The notes below the pieces were generated by a model, which saw nothing but the letters and a program-made list of their open reading frames with translations, was not told where the DNA came from and did no database searches. From contig CAMUML010000014.1 in NCBI GenBank assembly GCA_947089855.1, positions 1 to 64,000 of the forward strand: a stretch of 64,000 nt of DNA. The letters run 5' to 3'. Origin of the DNA: an uncultured Eubacterium sp. Its GTDB lineage: Bacteria; Bacillota; Clostridia; Lachnospirales; Lachnospiraceae. Below are positions 37,067-46,666 of the stretch, piece after piece. Numbering within the stretch: position 1 is the stretch's first letter; the number at the start of each line of letters is the position of its first letter. Position numbers and translations under genes: made by a program.

Positions 37067-40000
37067 ATGGAAGCAGGGAACGGACCGCGCCCGGTCCCCG
37101 GTTTCAGCCGGGAAGCGGAAGAAGCGCAGCTTAAACTGGTTATCCAGGCAGCACAGGAAAATTTAGAAAAAGCGGAACAAAATATACGTAAACTATCAGA
37201 CGATTTGGACGATTTAAGGGAAATCTATGGAACGAAAGATAAAGAAGCGCTGGCGTTGTTCCATAATACCCATGCACAGATCTCCGAACAAAAACGGAAT
37301 CTGCTGCGCTGCCAAAAGGCAAGGAAAAAGCCGTATTTTGGAAGGATTGATTTTAAAGACTCAAAGCAGCCCTATGAAGAGTCCTACTATGTAGGGCGTG
37401 TCGGCATTGCAGGGGACGGTACCCAGCCGCTTGTAATTGACTGGCGCGCGCCGGTGGCATCGGTTTATTATGAAAACGCCGTCGGGCCATGCCGGTATAC
37501 GGTAAAACAGGAAGGGGCCTACGAGATCGACTTAAAACGCAAGCGCACATATGAAATCGAGGAGGACAGGTTAAAAGATTTTTATGATTCGGATGTGGTG
37601 GCAAATGATGAGCTGCTGACACAGTACCTGGCGAAAAATAAAAAGGCGGTGCTGGGGGAAATTATCGCGACGATACAAAAAGAACAAAATGCCATTATCC
37701 GCCAGTCGCCCAAGACAAACCTGATCGTCCAAGGGGTTGCAGGCTCCGGCAAAACGACCGTAGCAATGCACCGTATTTCCTATATTTTGTATAATTATGA
37801 AAGCCAGTTCCGCCCGCAGGATTTTTATATTATCGGGAGCAACCGTATTTTACTCAATTACATCACCGGGGTGCTGCCGGATCTGGATGTGTATGGGGTA
37901 TTGCAGATGACAATGGAGGAAATGTTTGCCAGGCTGTTATACGAAGACTGGGATCCACGCTGCCATCAGATCTGCCCAGTGGATAAAGAGGATAAAAATG
38001 CCTGCAGGAAAGGCAGCAGTGCATGGTTCCATGACCTGGAGCGGTTTTGCAGGCAGCTGGAATACGAAACGGTCCCGCAAACAGCAGTATCCATCCCCAA
38101 AAACGGCGTACCTTTATTAGACGGGCCTTCCATCCGCACTTATTTGGAACAAAACCCGCAAGTATCCATACAGGGCAAGGTCAATATGCTAAACCAGATG
38201 CTGTTAGCGCGGCTCGAAAATGAGCTGTCTGGAAAGCATGTTTCTTATACAGCTGCAGAAAAAAAGGAGCTGCGCCGGACTTTTGGGCGGCATTTTGGGG
38301 GAGATTCCTGGAAAGGTTCCATCTTCGAGGCCTACCGGCAGTTTTTAGAAGCCCAGGCCAAGGATGGGAAAGCAGTACCGGTACCAGGCCATACATTTGA
38401 TGTCTACGATCTGGCGGCTTTGGCATACCTTTATAAACGGATCAAGGAGACCGATGGTATCCGGGAAGCATCCCATGTGATTATTGATGAAGCCCAGGAT
38501 TTTGGCATGATGGCTTACCATGCATTGGCATACTGCCTGCGCGGCTGTACCTATACGGTAATGGGGGATGTGTCCCAAAATATTTATTATGGCTATGGCC
38601 TGGATGATTGGCGTGAACTTCAGTCCCTTCTTTTGACTGGTACCTATGACCATTTTGGACTGTTAAAAAAAAGCTACCGCAACACAGTAGAAATCTCCCG
38701 TTTTGCGACGGAAATACTAAGGCACGGAAATTTCCCGGCCTATCCAGTAGAGCCAATCCAGAGGCATGGGAACAAGGTGTGTATAAAAGCATACCGCAGC
38801 GAAGCGTCCATGCTGCAGGGCATAGTAGAAATAATCCAGGCATGGCAGGCACAGGGCCGGGAGACAGCCGCAGTCATCTGCAGGGATGAAGAGCAGGCGC
38901 AAGCCGTCAAAGACAGCCTTTCCGGCAGGATACCCATTGCCGGCAGCAGCCTGGAAACTACAGATTTTGGAAACGGTGTTATGGTGCTGCCGGTAGCCTA
39001 TGCCAAGGGGCTGGAATTTGACGCCGTGCTGTTATATAACCCATCCTCCCAAAGCTATCCGGCGCAGGATGCCTATGTCAAGCGGCTGTACGTAGCAGCT
39101 ACGAGGGCGCTGCATGAACTGGCAATTGTCCATCTGGGGGATTTAACTGGTTTGATCAGTGATCCAGTACCGCAAAAAAAGCGGATGCAGTCCTTGGAAT
39201 ATGGGATGCGCAAAGATGCCATACGGTACCAAAAGAAAGAACAGACTGCTAGGGAACAGGAGCTGCAAAAAGCAGCGCAAGGGGAAACCGAACGTGCCCT
39301 GCGCAGCAAAATGGGCCCAAGGCCAGTTGCAGTACCGCAAACAGCGCCAGGCACATCCGGCATCCAACGGATGGCCGCAATGTCCAGTGCGGAACCTGCA
39401 GCCGCAACGTCCAGCGTGAAACCTGCAGCCGCAAACGCACCGAAAACAAAGCAAGGGCCAGCTAATACACAAGGCATAAAACCAAGGCCAGGTTTGCCAG
39501 GCCAGCCGGCCGCAAAGCCAGCCGTGCAAAGCCAGGCAGCGTTTTTTTATACAAGCCGTAAAACGCCAGCATGCAAACCGGACAGCAGCGTGGCAGGAAC
39601 CGTGGCAGGCCGGCAAAAATCCCAAGAAGGCAAAAACACCCCAATCAACCAATCCCCTTACCGTTTCGGGGCGTGCCCGGACAACAGCCTGCTGCGGCCC
39701 AAGGGCCATGGGCATATAGACCATTCCGTGCGGATTGTAAGGAAAACAGAAACGGCACTGGAGCTAATCAGCAATTACGGGCTGCTGCGCCTAACCCCAG
39801 CCACAGGAGACATTATCCACGTCCAGTTCAAAAAAACCGGAACAGCGGAATTTGCCCCGAGCTACTGGGACTACCGCCCAGTGCAGCCGGTTTTATGGAA
39901 CGTAAAAGAAGGCAAAAAACTAGTAGAAGCTACAACAGAAAAGCTAATCATACGTATCGATAGAAAAACCGGTGCAGTCCAGTTTTTTACAAAACAAAAC

Positions 40001-40372
40001 AAGCTGCTGCTGGCAGAAAAAGCAGCGCTCCCACGCCAAGTAGAACAAAATGGCGCCTTAGAAGCCTGGACTTATTTTGAATGGCAACGCAGCGAAAAAA
40101 TATCTGCAAAAGGCATTGGGCGCGACGATTTCGAACCGATGGGCAACAAAGCAAGGTATATCAGTTTCGGCGGAAAAAAGATGCGCATGCCATTGCTATA
40201 TTCAGAATACGGATATGGGATCGGTGCAGCCGCCACAACAGCCATATGCTGTACAATTCCCATGTACGGCCAATATCTATACACGCAAGGGAGCGGACAG
40301 GCCGATTATTATTTTTTATATGGCGGCGGTTACGAAGGGGTACTAGCTTTATACAAAGAGGTAACCAAATAG
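37067..40372 (+). CDS. HelD-like UvrD-superfamily helicase fused to a GH31 N-terminal-like domain
   Basis: 1101 aa. Residues ~15-100 form a coiled coil. A HelD-type core follows, with Walker A GVAGSGKTT (~223-231), DEAQDF (~473), GDVSQNIYYGYG and the motif V/VI region AKGLEFDAVLLYNP...RLYVAATRALHE (~645-685). HelD removes stalled RNA polymerase from DNA. HelD proteins normally end here, near 740-780 aa. This one continues through an Ala/Pro/Gln-rich linker (~745-855) into about 240 residues resembling the beta-sandwich that precedes the catalytic barrel of GH31 glycosidases (RMPLLYSEYGYGIG, MYGQYLYTQGS, DYYFLYGG). The stop comes where the barrel would start, so no glycosidase site is present. 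AAGGAGGGGG precedes the ATG. Confidence 0.8.
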   Translation: MEAGNGPRPVPGFSREAEEAQLKLVIQAAQENLEKAEQNIRKLSDDLDDLREIYGTKDKEALALFHNTHAQISEQKRNLLRCQKARKKPYFGRIDFKDSKQPYEESYYVGRVGIAGDGTQPLVIDWRAPVASVYYENAVGPCRYTVKQEGAYEIDLKRKRTYEIEEDRLKDFYDSDVVANDELLTQYLAKNKKAVLGEIIATIQKEQNAIIRQSPKTNLIVQGVAGSGKTTVAMHRISYILYNYESQFRPQDFYIIGSNRILLNYITGVLPDLDVYGVLQMTMEEMFARLLYEDWDPRCHQICPVDKEDKNACRKGSSAWFHDLERFCRQLEYETVPQTAVSIPKNGVPLLDGPSIRTYLEQNPQVSIQGKVNMLNQMLLARLENELSGKHVSYTAAEKKELRRTFGRHFGGDSWKGSIFEAYRQFLEAQAKDGKAVPVPGHTFDVYDLAALAYLYKRIKETDGIREASHVIIDEAQDFGMMAYHALAYCLRGCTYTVMGDVSQNIYYGYGLDDWRELQSLLLTGTYDHFGLLKKSYRNTVEISRFATEILRHGNFPAYPVEPIQRHGNKVCIKAYRSEASMLQGIVEIIQAWQAQGRETAAVICRDEEQAQAVKDSLSGRIPIAGSSLETTDFGNGVMVLPVAYAKGLEFDAVLLYNPSSQSYPAQDAYVKRLYVAATRALHELAIVHLGDLTGLISDPVPQKKRMQSLEYGMRKDAIRYQKKEQTAREQELQKAAQGETERALRSKMGPRPVAVPQTAPGTSGIQRMAAMSSAEPAAATSSVKPAAANAPKTKQGPANTQGIKPRPGLPGQPAAKPAVQSQAAFFYTSRKTPACKPDSSVAGTVAGRQKSQEGKNTPINQSPYRFGACPDNSLLRPKGHGHIDHSVRIVRKTETALELISNYGLLRLTPATGDIIHVQFKKTGTAEFAPSYWDYRPVQPVLWNVKEGKKLVEATTEKLIIRIDRKTGAVQFFTKQNKLLLAEKAALPRQVEQNGALEAWTYFEWQRSEKISAKGIGRDDFEPMGNKARYISFGGKKMRMPLLYSEYGYGIGAAATTAICCTIPMYGQYLYTQGSGQADYYFLYGGGYEGVLALYKEVTK

Positions 40373-40445
40373 GTTGCCAAATGGACTGCTGTAGCCATAC
40401 CACCACAAAAGAATCCAAACATAAAAAGAAAGGGCTAAATATACA

Positions 40446-42200
40446 ATGAAAAACCTAAAAAGCCAAGAAATGCGCAGGCTGGCCCCAGAACTGGATCCCT
40501 TACGTATCGGAACCGGCTGGTCGCCGCAGGATCTGGAAAAGCCGCAAATACTAATAGAAAGCACATATGGCGACAGCCACCCCGGCAGCGCCCATTTGCA
40601 TATTTTAGTAGAAGAAGTAAAAAAAGGGATAGCACAGGCCGGAGGGTTTGGCGCCCGGTATTTTTGTACCGACATCTGCGACGGGGAAAGCCAAGGCACA
40701 GACGGCATCAATTATAGCCTTGCCAGCCGTGAAATGATCGCAAATATGATTGAGGTCCATGCAAATGCGACGCCTTTTGATGCCGGCGTATTTTTGTCCA
40801 GCTGCGACAAAGGGATGCCGGGCAATTTAATCGGGCTTTGCCGGCTAAACATCCCAGCAGTTGTTGTACCGGGCGGCACCATGAATGCCGGGCCGGATAT
40901 GCTCACGTTAGAGCAGCTTGGCATGTACAGTGCGAAGTATCAAAGAGGGGAAATTGACGAAGAAAAGCTGAACTGGGCAAAACGCAATGCCTGCCCAAGC
41001 TGCGGGGCATGTTCTTTTATCGGTACGGCTTCTACCATGCAGATTATGGCGGAAGCACTGGGCTTGGCACTGCCTGGCAGCGCCTTAATGCCTGCGGCAA
41101 GCCCTGACCTGATGGATTACGCAAGGGAAGCGGGCAGGCGGGCCGTACAGCTGGCACAGTCGGGGCATATGCGCCCAAGTGACCTTGTCACAATGGACAG
41201 TTTTGAAAACGCAATCCTGGTGCATGCAGCAGTATCCGGCAGCACAAACTGCCTGCTCCATTTACCAGCCATTGCCCATGAGCTGGGTATTGAGGTTACA
41301 GGCGATACCTTTGACCGCCTGCACCGCAATGCGGCCTATATCCTGGATGTACGCCCGGCGGGCCGCTGGCCGGCAGAGTGCTTCTACTATGCAGGCGGGG
41401 TACCGGCTGTGATGGAAGAAATCCGTAGCCATCTACATTTGGATGCAATGACCGTAACCGGCAAGACGCTTGGGGAAAACCTGGAAGAATTAAAACAAAA
41501 TGGATTTTATGGGCGATGCAGCAAATGGCTGGAGGAATTTAACAAACGCTATGGCTGCTCCCTTGCCAAAAATGATATTATCCGCCCGGCAAGCCAGGCA
41601 ATTGGGACAGACGGAAGCATTGCCGTACTGCGCGGCAACCTGGCGCCGGAAGGGGCAGTGATAAAGCATACTGCATGCCCAAAGGAAATGTTCCACGCAG
41701 TGTTGCGGGCAAAGCCATTTGACTGCGAGGAAGATTGCCTGGATGCCGTATTAAAGCGCAAAGTGGAAAAAGGCGACGCTGTATTTATCCGCTATGAAGG
41801 TCCAAAAGGCAGCGGGATGCCGGAGATGTTTTATACTTCGCAGGCGATCAGCAGTGATAAAGAGCTGGGAAAAAGTATAGCGTTAATCACAGACGGACGC
41901 TTTTCTGGTGCATCCACCGGCCCGGTGATTGGGCATTGCAGCCCTGAAGCAGCAGATGGCGGGCCAATTGCCCTGGTAGAAGAGGGGGATTTGATAGAAA
42001 TCGACATTGCCGGGCGTAAATTAAATATCGTCGGCATCTGCGGGGAACGTAAAACATTGGCGGAAATAGATGAAATTTTGGCACAACGCAGGAAAAACTG
42101 GAGGCCGCGGGAATTACGCTATAAAAAGGGTGTGCTGCGCTTGTTTATGGAACATGCAGCTAGCCCGATGAAAGGGGCTTATTTGGAATATAAGGAATAA
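40446..42200 (+). CDS. IlvD/Edd family dehydratase (dihydroxy-acid or sugar-acid dehydratase)
   Basis: 584 aa with the iron-sulfur and active-site motifs of the family: DICDGESQGTDGINYSLASRE, SSCDKGMPGNL, CPSCGACSFIGTASTMQ, and C-terminal ITDGRFSGASTGPVIGH and EGDLIEIDI. Members dehydrate either 2,3-dihydroxy acids (IlvD, branched-chain amino acids) or sugar acids. The N-terminal ILIESTYGDSHPGSAHL and lack of other ilv genes nearby tilt toward a sugar-acid dehydratase, but this is not certain. It lies 73 bases after the HelD fusion and ends at a clear terminator. The ribosome site is weak (AAAGAAAGGG). Confidence 0.85.
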   Translation: MKNLKSQEMRRLAPELDPLRIGTGWSPQDLEKPQILIESTYGDSHPGSAHLHILVEEVKKGIAQAGGFGARYFCTDICDGESQGTDGINYSLASREMIANMIEVHANATPFDAGVFLSSCDKGMPGNLIGLCRLNIPAVVVPGGTMNAGPDMLTLEQLGMYSAKYQRGEIDEEKLNWAKRNACPSCGACSFIGTASTMQIMAEALGLALPGSALMPAASPDLMDYAREAGRRAVQLAQSGHMRPSDLVTMDSFENAILVHAAVSGSTNCLLHLPAIAHELGIEVTGDTFDRLHRNAAYILDVRPAGRWPAECFYYAGGVPAVMEEIRSHLHLDAMTVTGKTLGENLEELKQNGFYGRCSKWLEEFNKRYGCSLAKNDIIRPASQAIGTDGSIAVLRGNLAPEGAVIKHTACPKEMFHAVLRAKPFDCEEDCLDAVLKRKVEKGDAVFIRYEGPKGSGMPEMFYTSQAISSDKELGKSIALITDGRFSGASTGPVIGHCSPEAADGGPIALVEEGDLIEIDIAGRKLNIVGICGERKTLAEIDEILAQRRKNWRPRELRYKKGVLRLFMEHAASPMKGAYLEYKE

Positions 42201-42321
42201 TAGATATTATAAAATTGTAAAGAAAATGCTATACATTGTGTATTCGATATGATGTTATAAAGAAAAAGATGGTGCAGTTATTATTGCATCATGCAAAAGG
42301 CATTATAACGATAAATAGAAA

Positions 42322-42359
42322 TATCAAAAAAACAGGGTTTGTACTCTGTTTTTTTGATA
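42322..42359 (+). terminator. Bidirectional terminator
   Basis: TATCAAAAAAACAG at 42322-42335 pairs with CTGTTTTTTTGATA at 42346-42359, with a short loop. It ends the dehydratase transcript and faces the convergent secreted-protein gene. The 120 bases before it contain no gene. Confidence 0.85.
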
Positions 42360-42433
42360 CAATGTTTAGCATGCAAGATATACATGTGTTGGGCTTAAGT
42401 GAATGGCATTGATAGCATATGTTCTCCATTAGG

Positions 42434-43075
42434 TTAGGGTTCCAAAATCAAGCTGTAATAATCGGCTGCCTGTTTTTTATCATCGCCATGCTTTTTATTA
42501 TAGCAGCGGACTACGGAACGGATTCCTTTGCGGGTCATATATGGGAGCATAAACGAAATGCAGCCCCAGTCCCCATTAGACTGCATAATAAGCAAAGCAT
42601 GGCCGTCGATGTCTTTGCGGGTAAGCGCTTGGGCAGGTTTATGTTTTCTGGCAGCGTTGATCTGCTTTTTGGTAAATGCCAGTTTTTTGCCAGTCTCCAT
42701 ATCGGTCCAGCCAGCCCATTCTGACTGCTTGGAAGCAGGAAGCAGTTTCTTTACGCCCTTTTTTGACATATACGGTACAAAAAAAGCTACCCAGTCCCAT
42801 ACCCATATCTTGTCCGTTAGCGCTAATGCCATTTTGTCAGCTTGTGTTGGAGTGATTTCCGCATCGCCGCTGTTTACAGCAGACCAGATCCTTGCAGTGG
42901 AAGCTTTGGGGATTGTGGCCGGTGCGCACTGCTTTGCATCGTTTGCCTGTGTACTGGCTTTTATAGGTAAAGCCGCAGCAGTTAAAGGGCTGGAAGAAAT
43001 AAGGCTGGAGTTAAATATAGTTATAGTTAAAATAATGGGGCATATTTTTTTCATGACGTTATTTGTTATGTTCAA
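42434..43075 (-). CDS. Secreted protein, unknown function
   Basis: About 213 aa with a signal peptide (KKICPIILTITIFNSSLISSS, cleavage likely near TAAA). The mature part has IWSAVNSGDAEITPTQADKMALALTDKIWVWDWVAFFVPYMSKKGVKKL and a similar second segment ISFMLPYMTRKGIRSVV, suggesting two related short repeats (F-x-x-P-Y-M-S/T-x-K-G). I favour the TTG start at 43075 because AAAGGAGA lies about 12 bases upstream. An ATG at 43054 has no ribosome site, and the longer frame to 43183 crosses a hairpin. No family was recognised. Confidence 0.65.
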   Translation of the reverse strand: MNITNNVMKKICPIILTITIFNSSLISSSPLTAAALPIKASTQANDAKQCAPATIPKASTARIWSAVNSGDAEITPTQADKMALALTDKIWVWDWVAFFVPYMSKKGVKKLLPASKQSEWAGWTDMETGKKLAFTKKQINAARKHKPAQALTRKDIDGHALLIMQSNGDWGCISFMLPYMTRKGIRSVVRCYNKKHGDDKKQAADYYSLILEP

Positions 43076-43116
43076 TTTGACGTATCTTCTCCTTTCAAAG
43101 TTTGCAGCTGTTAGAA

Positions 43117-43160
43117 CGTGTTTGAAAAATGCTTTCCGTAAGATGTATTTTTCAAACACG
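43117..43160. repeat. Perfect 14-bp hairpin upstream of a secreted-protein gene
   Basis: CGTGTTTGAAAAAT at 43117-43130 pairs with ATTTTTCAAACACG at 43147-43160. It lies in the leader region of the minus-strand secreted protein, 42 bases before its start. It could be a terminator/attenuator or a stray palindromic repeat. The remaining gap up to 43356 shows no gene. Confidence 0.6.
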
Positions 43161-43356
43161 CTTTCGTGTTGTGCCCGGTACATTGGTGGCCATCTGGACA
43201 GAAATGGCTAACCTGTGTCAGGTAATAATGATATTATTGCATATTTTCCCATTAAATGGAAGTTTTTAGTGAAATATTTTTCATCGTCAGGCCCTTGTTA
43301 TATGACAGTTTCGATAGGGTGTTATATTGTGGCGTCCCGGAGGCCACAATTAACAG

Positions 43357-45699
43357 CTATTCCCCAGCCAGCAGCTCTTTCGGCACAATTTTTCGGATAC
43401 GTGCAGCCAATAAGCAGGCAGCCGCAAAAGCAAACACACAGAGCCCAGCCCCAGCAGCTACGACAAACCCGGCCGGTACTGCAAACGAACATTCCACAAT
43501 CCCAATCCCGCTTAAAAATACCCCGATCAGCGGGTTGATCAACAAACAGCTCACCGCAAGCCCTACTACCGTAGAAAGGATAACTGCGGGCATAAAGCTG
43601 GCTGCAGTCTGCACAATCAGCTCCCAGGTTGTATACCCAAGCGCTTTTAATACCCCATAGTCCCGCTTTTTATTGTTAAGCATCGTGCGTACCAAAAGGT
43701 ATAGGACAAATACGATAATTAAGATACTCAAAATGGAAACAGCGGTTACGATCATTTCCATAAGCGCCACATATACGCTGGAAGAACCGTCGATAATGGA
43801 AGAAACATTGAGGGTGGCATTAACGCTGCCTCCAAACGCTGCATTTATTTCTTCATTAAAGTGGTCAATGGATACGTTTTTAGCAAGGTTTAAATAATAG
43901 CTTAGGTTATCCGGGTGCCCTAGCCTTTCATACCCGTTTCTAGCCAGCAGGCAGTCTTTGCCAAGGTTGTTGCTGATCTGGGTAAATCCGCAGATCAGGT
44001 AGCGGGCCTCTTTCCCGTATGCGGATAGGGTGATTTCATCCCCGATCTGCAGGCCATGTTCGCCTGCGTATTTTACTGCTATGGCCATTTCATTGTCGTA
44101 TTTTGGAAAACGGCCTTTTAGGCAGACGTCTGGGTTATTTACTTTGGAAAAGTCGTCGCAAAACGTTGCGGTAAGCCCGATGCCGCCGACGTGCTGGATC
44201 TGTTCGGAGTGGTATAGGTAAATGTTTTCCACACGTTTGTCGGATTGCATGGCCTGTAAAAATTCCGATTCAAACTCTGGATCGATATTGATGCAGCTGT
44301 CTGCTGTTTCCCCTACGACCAGGTTTAAAAATGGCGTCATATCAGATATGACATTTTTTACCATAACACCGGAAAAGACGGTTACAAGCGATAGGATAAG
44401 CATGGTGATACTTATGGTAAGGTTTTGCTTGGCCCCGGAATATGCCGTTTTTAAGGCTAGTGCAAGGTGCAGGGGTGCCCTGGATGATTCCAGCGGGATA
44501 TGGTTGCGTTTAAAATTATGTGTCTGGATGCCCTGGCGCAGTGCTGTGATCGGCTCGATTTTTTTGATCTTGCGTGCAGACAGCCATACGGTAAGCGCGG
44601 CCGCCCCGTTTAAAAGGGCAAGCGTCGCAGCAAATGGCAGCGGCAGGAAATGGACCGCATACGGGATGCCTGTCTGCGAGACCATTAAGGTATTGACCGG
44701 CGGGAACAGGCCATAGGAAAGCGCTGCGCCAACCGAAGCTGCTGCCAGGCATATCCCGAGGAACTGGAGCAGGAGCGAGCGGACCAGCTGCCCGCTTGTA
44801 TAGCCGATGGCTTTTAGGGCACCCAGGTTTTTCATGTTTTCCTGAATATAGTTGATAATATTGGATGCAATAACGGCCAATGCGATTAATAAAACAAAAA
44901 ACGCCATAGCGCTGACAATGCCAGAGCAGATCATCTGCGAAATATAGCGGGACTGCGCTACCAGTGTATAGGAGTTGCTCAGTATCCGTGTATCCGGGAA
45001 ATTTCCGGAAACCGTATCATTGAGCATGGCTTGAAAATCTTCGCTTTGGGATTTGTCGAAAATCCGCACGGAAACCAGGGTAGATGCAGGCGCATAGCCC
45101 AGGTGTTTTAGTTCCTCGTATTTATCCTGCGTCAGCATAATTAGGCAAAGCGAGCAATTATGGGAACCAGCCATAACATTATTGAAAAAGCCACATACGG
45201 TGTAGTTTAACGTATGGTTCCCGATGGTCAAGGCGATGGCCTTTCCTACTGCGGTTTCTTCCGTTTTATACAGCATAGGCAGATAGATGCCGCTTGTATA
45301 GCTGCTGTCTTCTACCAGTTCTGTTTTGCCGATTGTCCGTGACAGCGCTTTTTCTTTTGGAAGGATGATAAAGTTTGTGGTTATTTCGCCGCCATGATAG
45401 GTAAAGGAGCCGGCCATGTCCATTGCATCGTCTAGCTGGTATGCAGCCGTGCGGCGGTCTGTTTCCAGGGTATCTGTCAAAATGCTGCGCAGTTTGGCAT
45501 CGGTACTGTCAGCGGCGAGTATCACATGCTCCGCATTCAGACGGTTATGGCAGCGGTCAAAATTTTGTTTATAGTCTGTCGCAAGCATCAGCCACAGGTT
45601 CAGCATAAAGGATGCAAGCAGCATCAGTACAGCGATTGCAGCCATCTGGCCTTTTGCCCTGCGCAGGTTGGAATGGGCGAGGAGGATACTTTTTTTCAT
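43357..45699 (-). CDS. ABC transporter permease, FtsX/MacB type
   Basis: 780 aa from ATG 45699 (GGGGTGGT upstream). One N-terminal transmembrane helix (AAIAVLMLLASFMLNLWL) is followed by a large extracytoplasmic domain, an FtsX block of three helices (~275-395), a second extracytoplasmic domain and a final three-helix FtsX block (~660-770), plus a central helix near 445-465. This two-FtsX layout is typical of permeases that remove antimicrobial peptides or move lipoproteins. Its start lies three bases beyond the stop of the ATP-binding subunit, so the pair is one transporter. A two-component system lies just upstream. Confidence 0.9.
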   Translation of the reverse strand: MKKSILLAHSNLRRAKGQMAAIAVLMLLASFMLNLWLMLATDYKQNFDRCHNRLNAEHVILAADSTDAKLRSILTDTLETDRRTAAYQLDDAMDMAGSFTYHGGEITTNFIILPKEKALSRTIGKTELVEDSSYTSGIYLPMLYKTEETAVGKAIALTIGNHTLNYTVCGFFNNVMAGSHNCSLCLIMLTQDKYEELKHLGYAPASTLVSVRIFDKSQSEDFQAMLNDTVSGNFPDTRILSNSYTLVAQSRYISQMICSGIVSAMAFFVLLIALAVIASNIINYIQENMKNLGALKAIGYTSGQLVRSLLLQFLGICLAAASVGAALSYGLFPPVNTLMVSQTGIPYAVHFLPLPFAATLALLNGAAALTVWLSARKIKKIEPITALRQGIQTHNFKRNHIPLESSRAPLHLALALKTAYSGAKQNLTISITMLILSLVTVFSGVMVKNVISDMTPFLNLVVGETADSCINIDPEFESEFLQAMQSDKRVENIYLYHSEQIQHVGGIGLTATFCDDFSKVNNPDVCLKGRFPKYDNEMAIAVKYAGEHGLQIGDEITLSAYGKEARYLICGFTQISNNLGKDCLLARNGYERLGHPDNLSYYLNLAKNVSIDHFNEEINAAFGGSVNATLNVSSIIDGSSSVYVALMEMIVTAVSILSILIIVFVLYLLVRTMLNNKKRDYGVLKALGYTTWELIVQTAASFMPAVILSTVVGLAVSCLLINPLIGVFLSGIGIVECSFAVPAGFVVAAGAGLCVFAFAAACLLAARIRKIVPKELLAGE

Positions 45700-45701
45700 A
45701 G

Positions 45702-46460
45702 TTACCACCCCATTTCCGTTAGAAAACCAGCAAGTTTTTTGTGCCTTGCCGTATCGCCGTGCCGGTAGGCGCCCAGTGCGCATTCCCCTAGTATAACGCC
45801 GTCTTTTAGGTATAAGATCCGGTTTCCGCGCCTTGCAGAGCGCATATCGTGCGTGACCATAACGACGCTTTGCCCTTGTTGATGGAACGAAGTCAGCGTA
45901 TCCAGCACATCCAGGCCGGTTTTGGAATTGAGCGCGCCAGTTGGCTCATCGGCAAATAAGATTTCCGGGCGGTTGATCAGGGCCCGTACAATCCCGGCAC
46001 GCTGTGCCTCGCCCCCTGAAATCTGTGTAGGAAATTTTTTCTGCGTGCTTTCAGGCAGGCCGACGGCTGCAAACAGCTCTTTTGCACGTGCAGTAATTGC
46101 CCGGCGGTCTTTGTTGACAAGCAGCCCGGCCGAGAGCACATTGTCCATTACGCTCATGCCGTCTATTAAATATATCTGCTGGAATACAAACCCGCAGTGC
46201 CTGCGCCGGAATACGGCCAGCCCGTCGGAAGTAAGGCTGGAAATGGCCTCATTTCCAAAGGTGACCGTCCCAAGCGACGGCGTATCCATACCGGATAGGG
46301 CATATAGGAGCGTGGATTTCCCAGCGCCGCTTGCCCCCATGATCACGGTAAAATCGCCCTGGTAAAGTTCCAGGCTGATGTTTTTTAAAACGTGCTGCAA
46401 AGCCCCTCCACTGGAAAAGGATTTGCTTAGATTTTCGGTTTTTAACAGTACTTGCTGCAT
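45702..46460 (-). CDS. ABC transporter ATP-binding protein (MacB/LolD-like)
   Basis: 252 aa. Walker A GASGAGKST at residues 42-50, Q-loop FVFQQ, signature QISGGEAQR, Walker B EILFADEPTGAL and the switch His in VTHD. Sequence style is that of MacB/BceA-type ATPases that work with FtsX-like permeases, here the next gene. GGAGG lies before the ATG. It begins 207 bases downstream of the histidine kinase stop; that gap has no gene and could hold a regulated promoter, though no confident boxes were found. Confidence 0.93.
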   Translation of the reverse strand: MQQVLLKTENLSKSFSSGGALQHVLKNISLELYQGDFTVIMGASGAGKSTLLYALSGMDTPSLGTVTFGNEAISSLTSDGLAVFRRRHCGFVFQQIYLIDGMSVMDNVLSAGLLVNKDRRAITARAKELFAAVGLPESTQKKFPTQISGGEAQRAGIVRALINRPEILFADEPTGALNSKTGLDVLDTLTSFHQQGQSVVMVTHDMRSARRGNRILYLKDGVILGECALGAYRHGDTARHKKLAGFLTEMGW

Positions 46461-46666
46461 ACGGGCCTCCTTGTCTGCTGCCCCTAGTACGCCATCCAGA
46501 CAGAAATTAGAGTCTGAAACTGTCTAATTTGTACCACACAAACAACTTGCCAGTATCGTTTGGCGGCCGTACCGAATGCCGGCGGGCAACAATATTTTTT
46601 CCTTTTTGCACGTTTTATTTTACGGCCGGTATCCTTAAATGTCTTTAGGCAGTCCTTAAATATTCC

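Noticed and set aside
39143-39724. Minus-strand frames opposite the HelD linker
   Set aside because: Cys/Ala/Leu-rich antisense of the Ala/Pro linker; no start signals or motifs.
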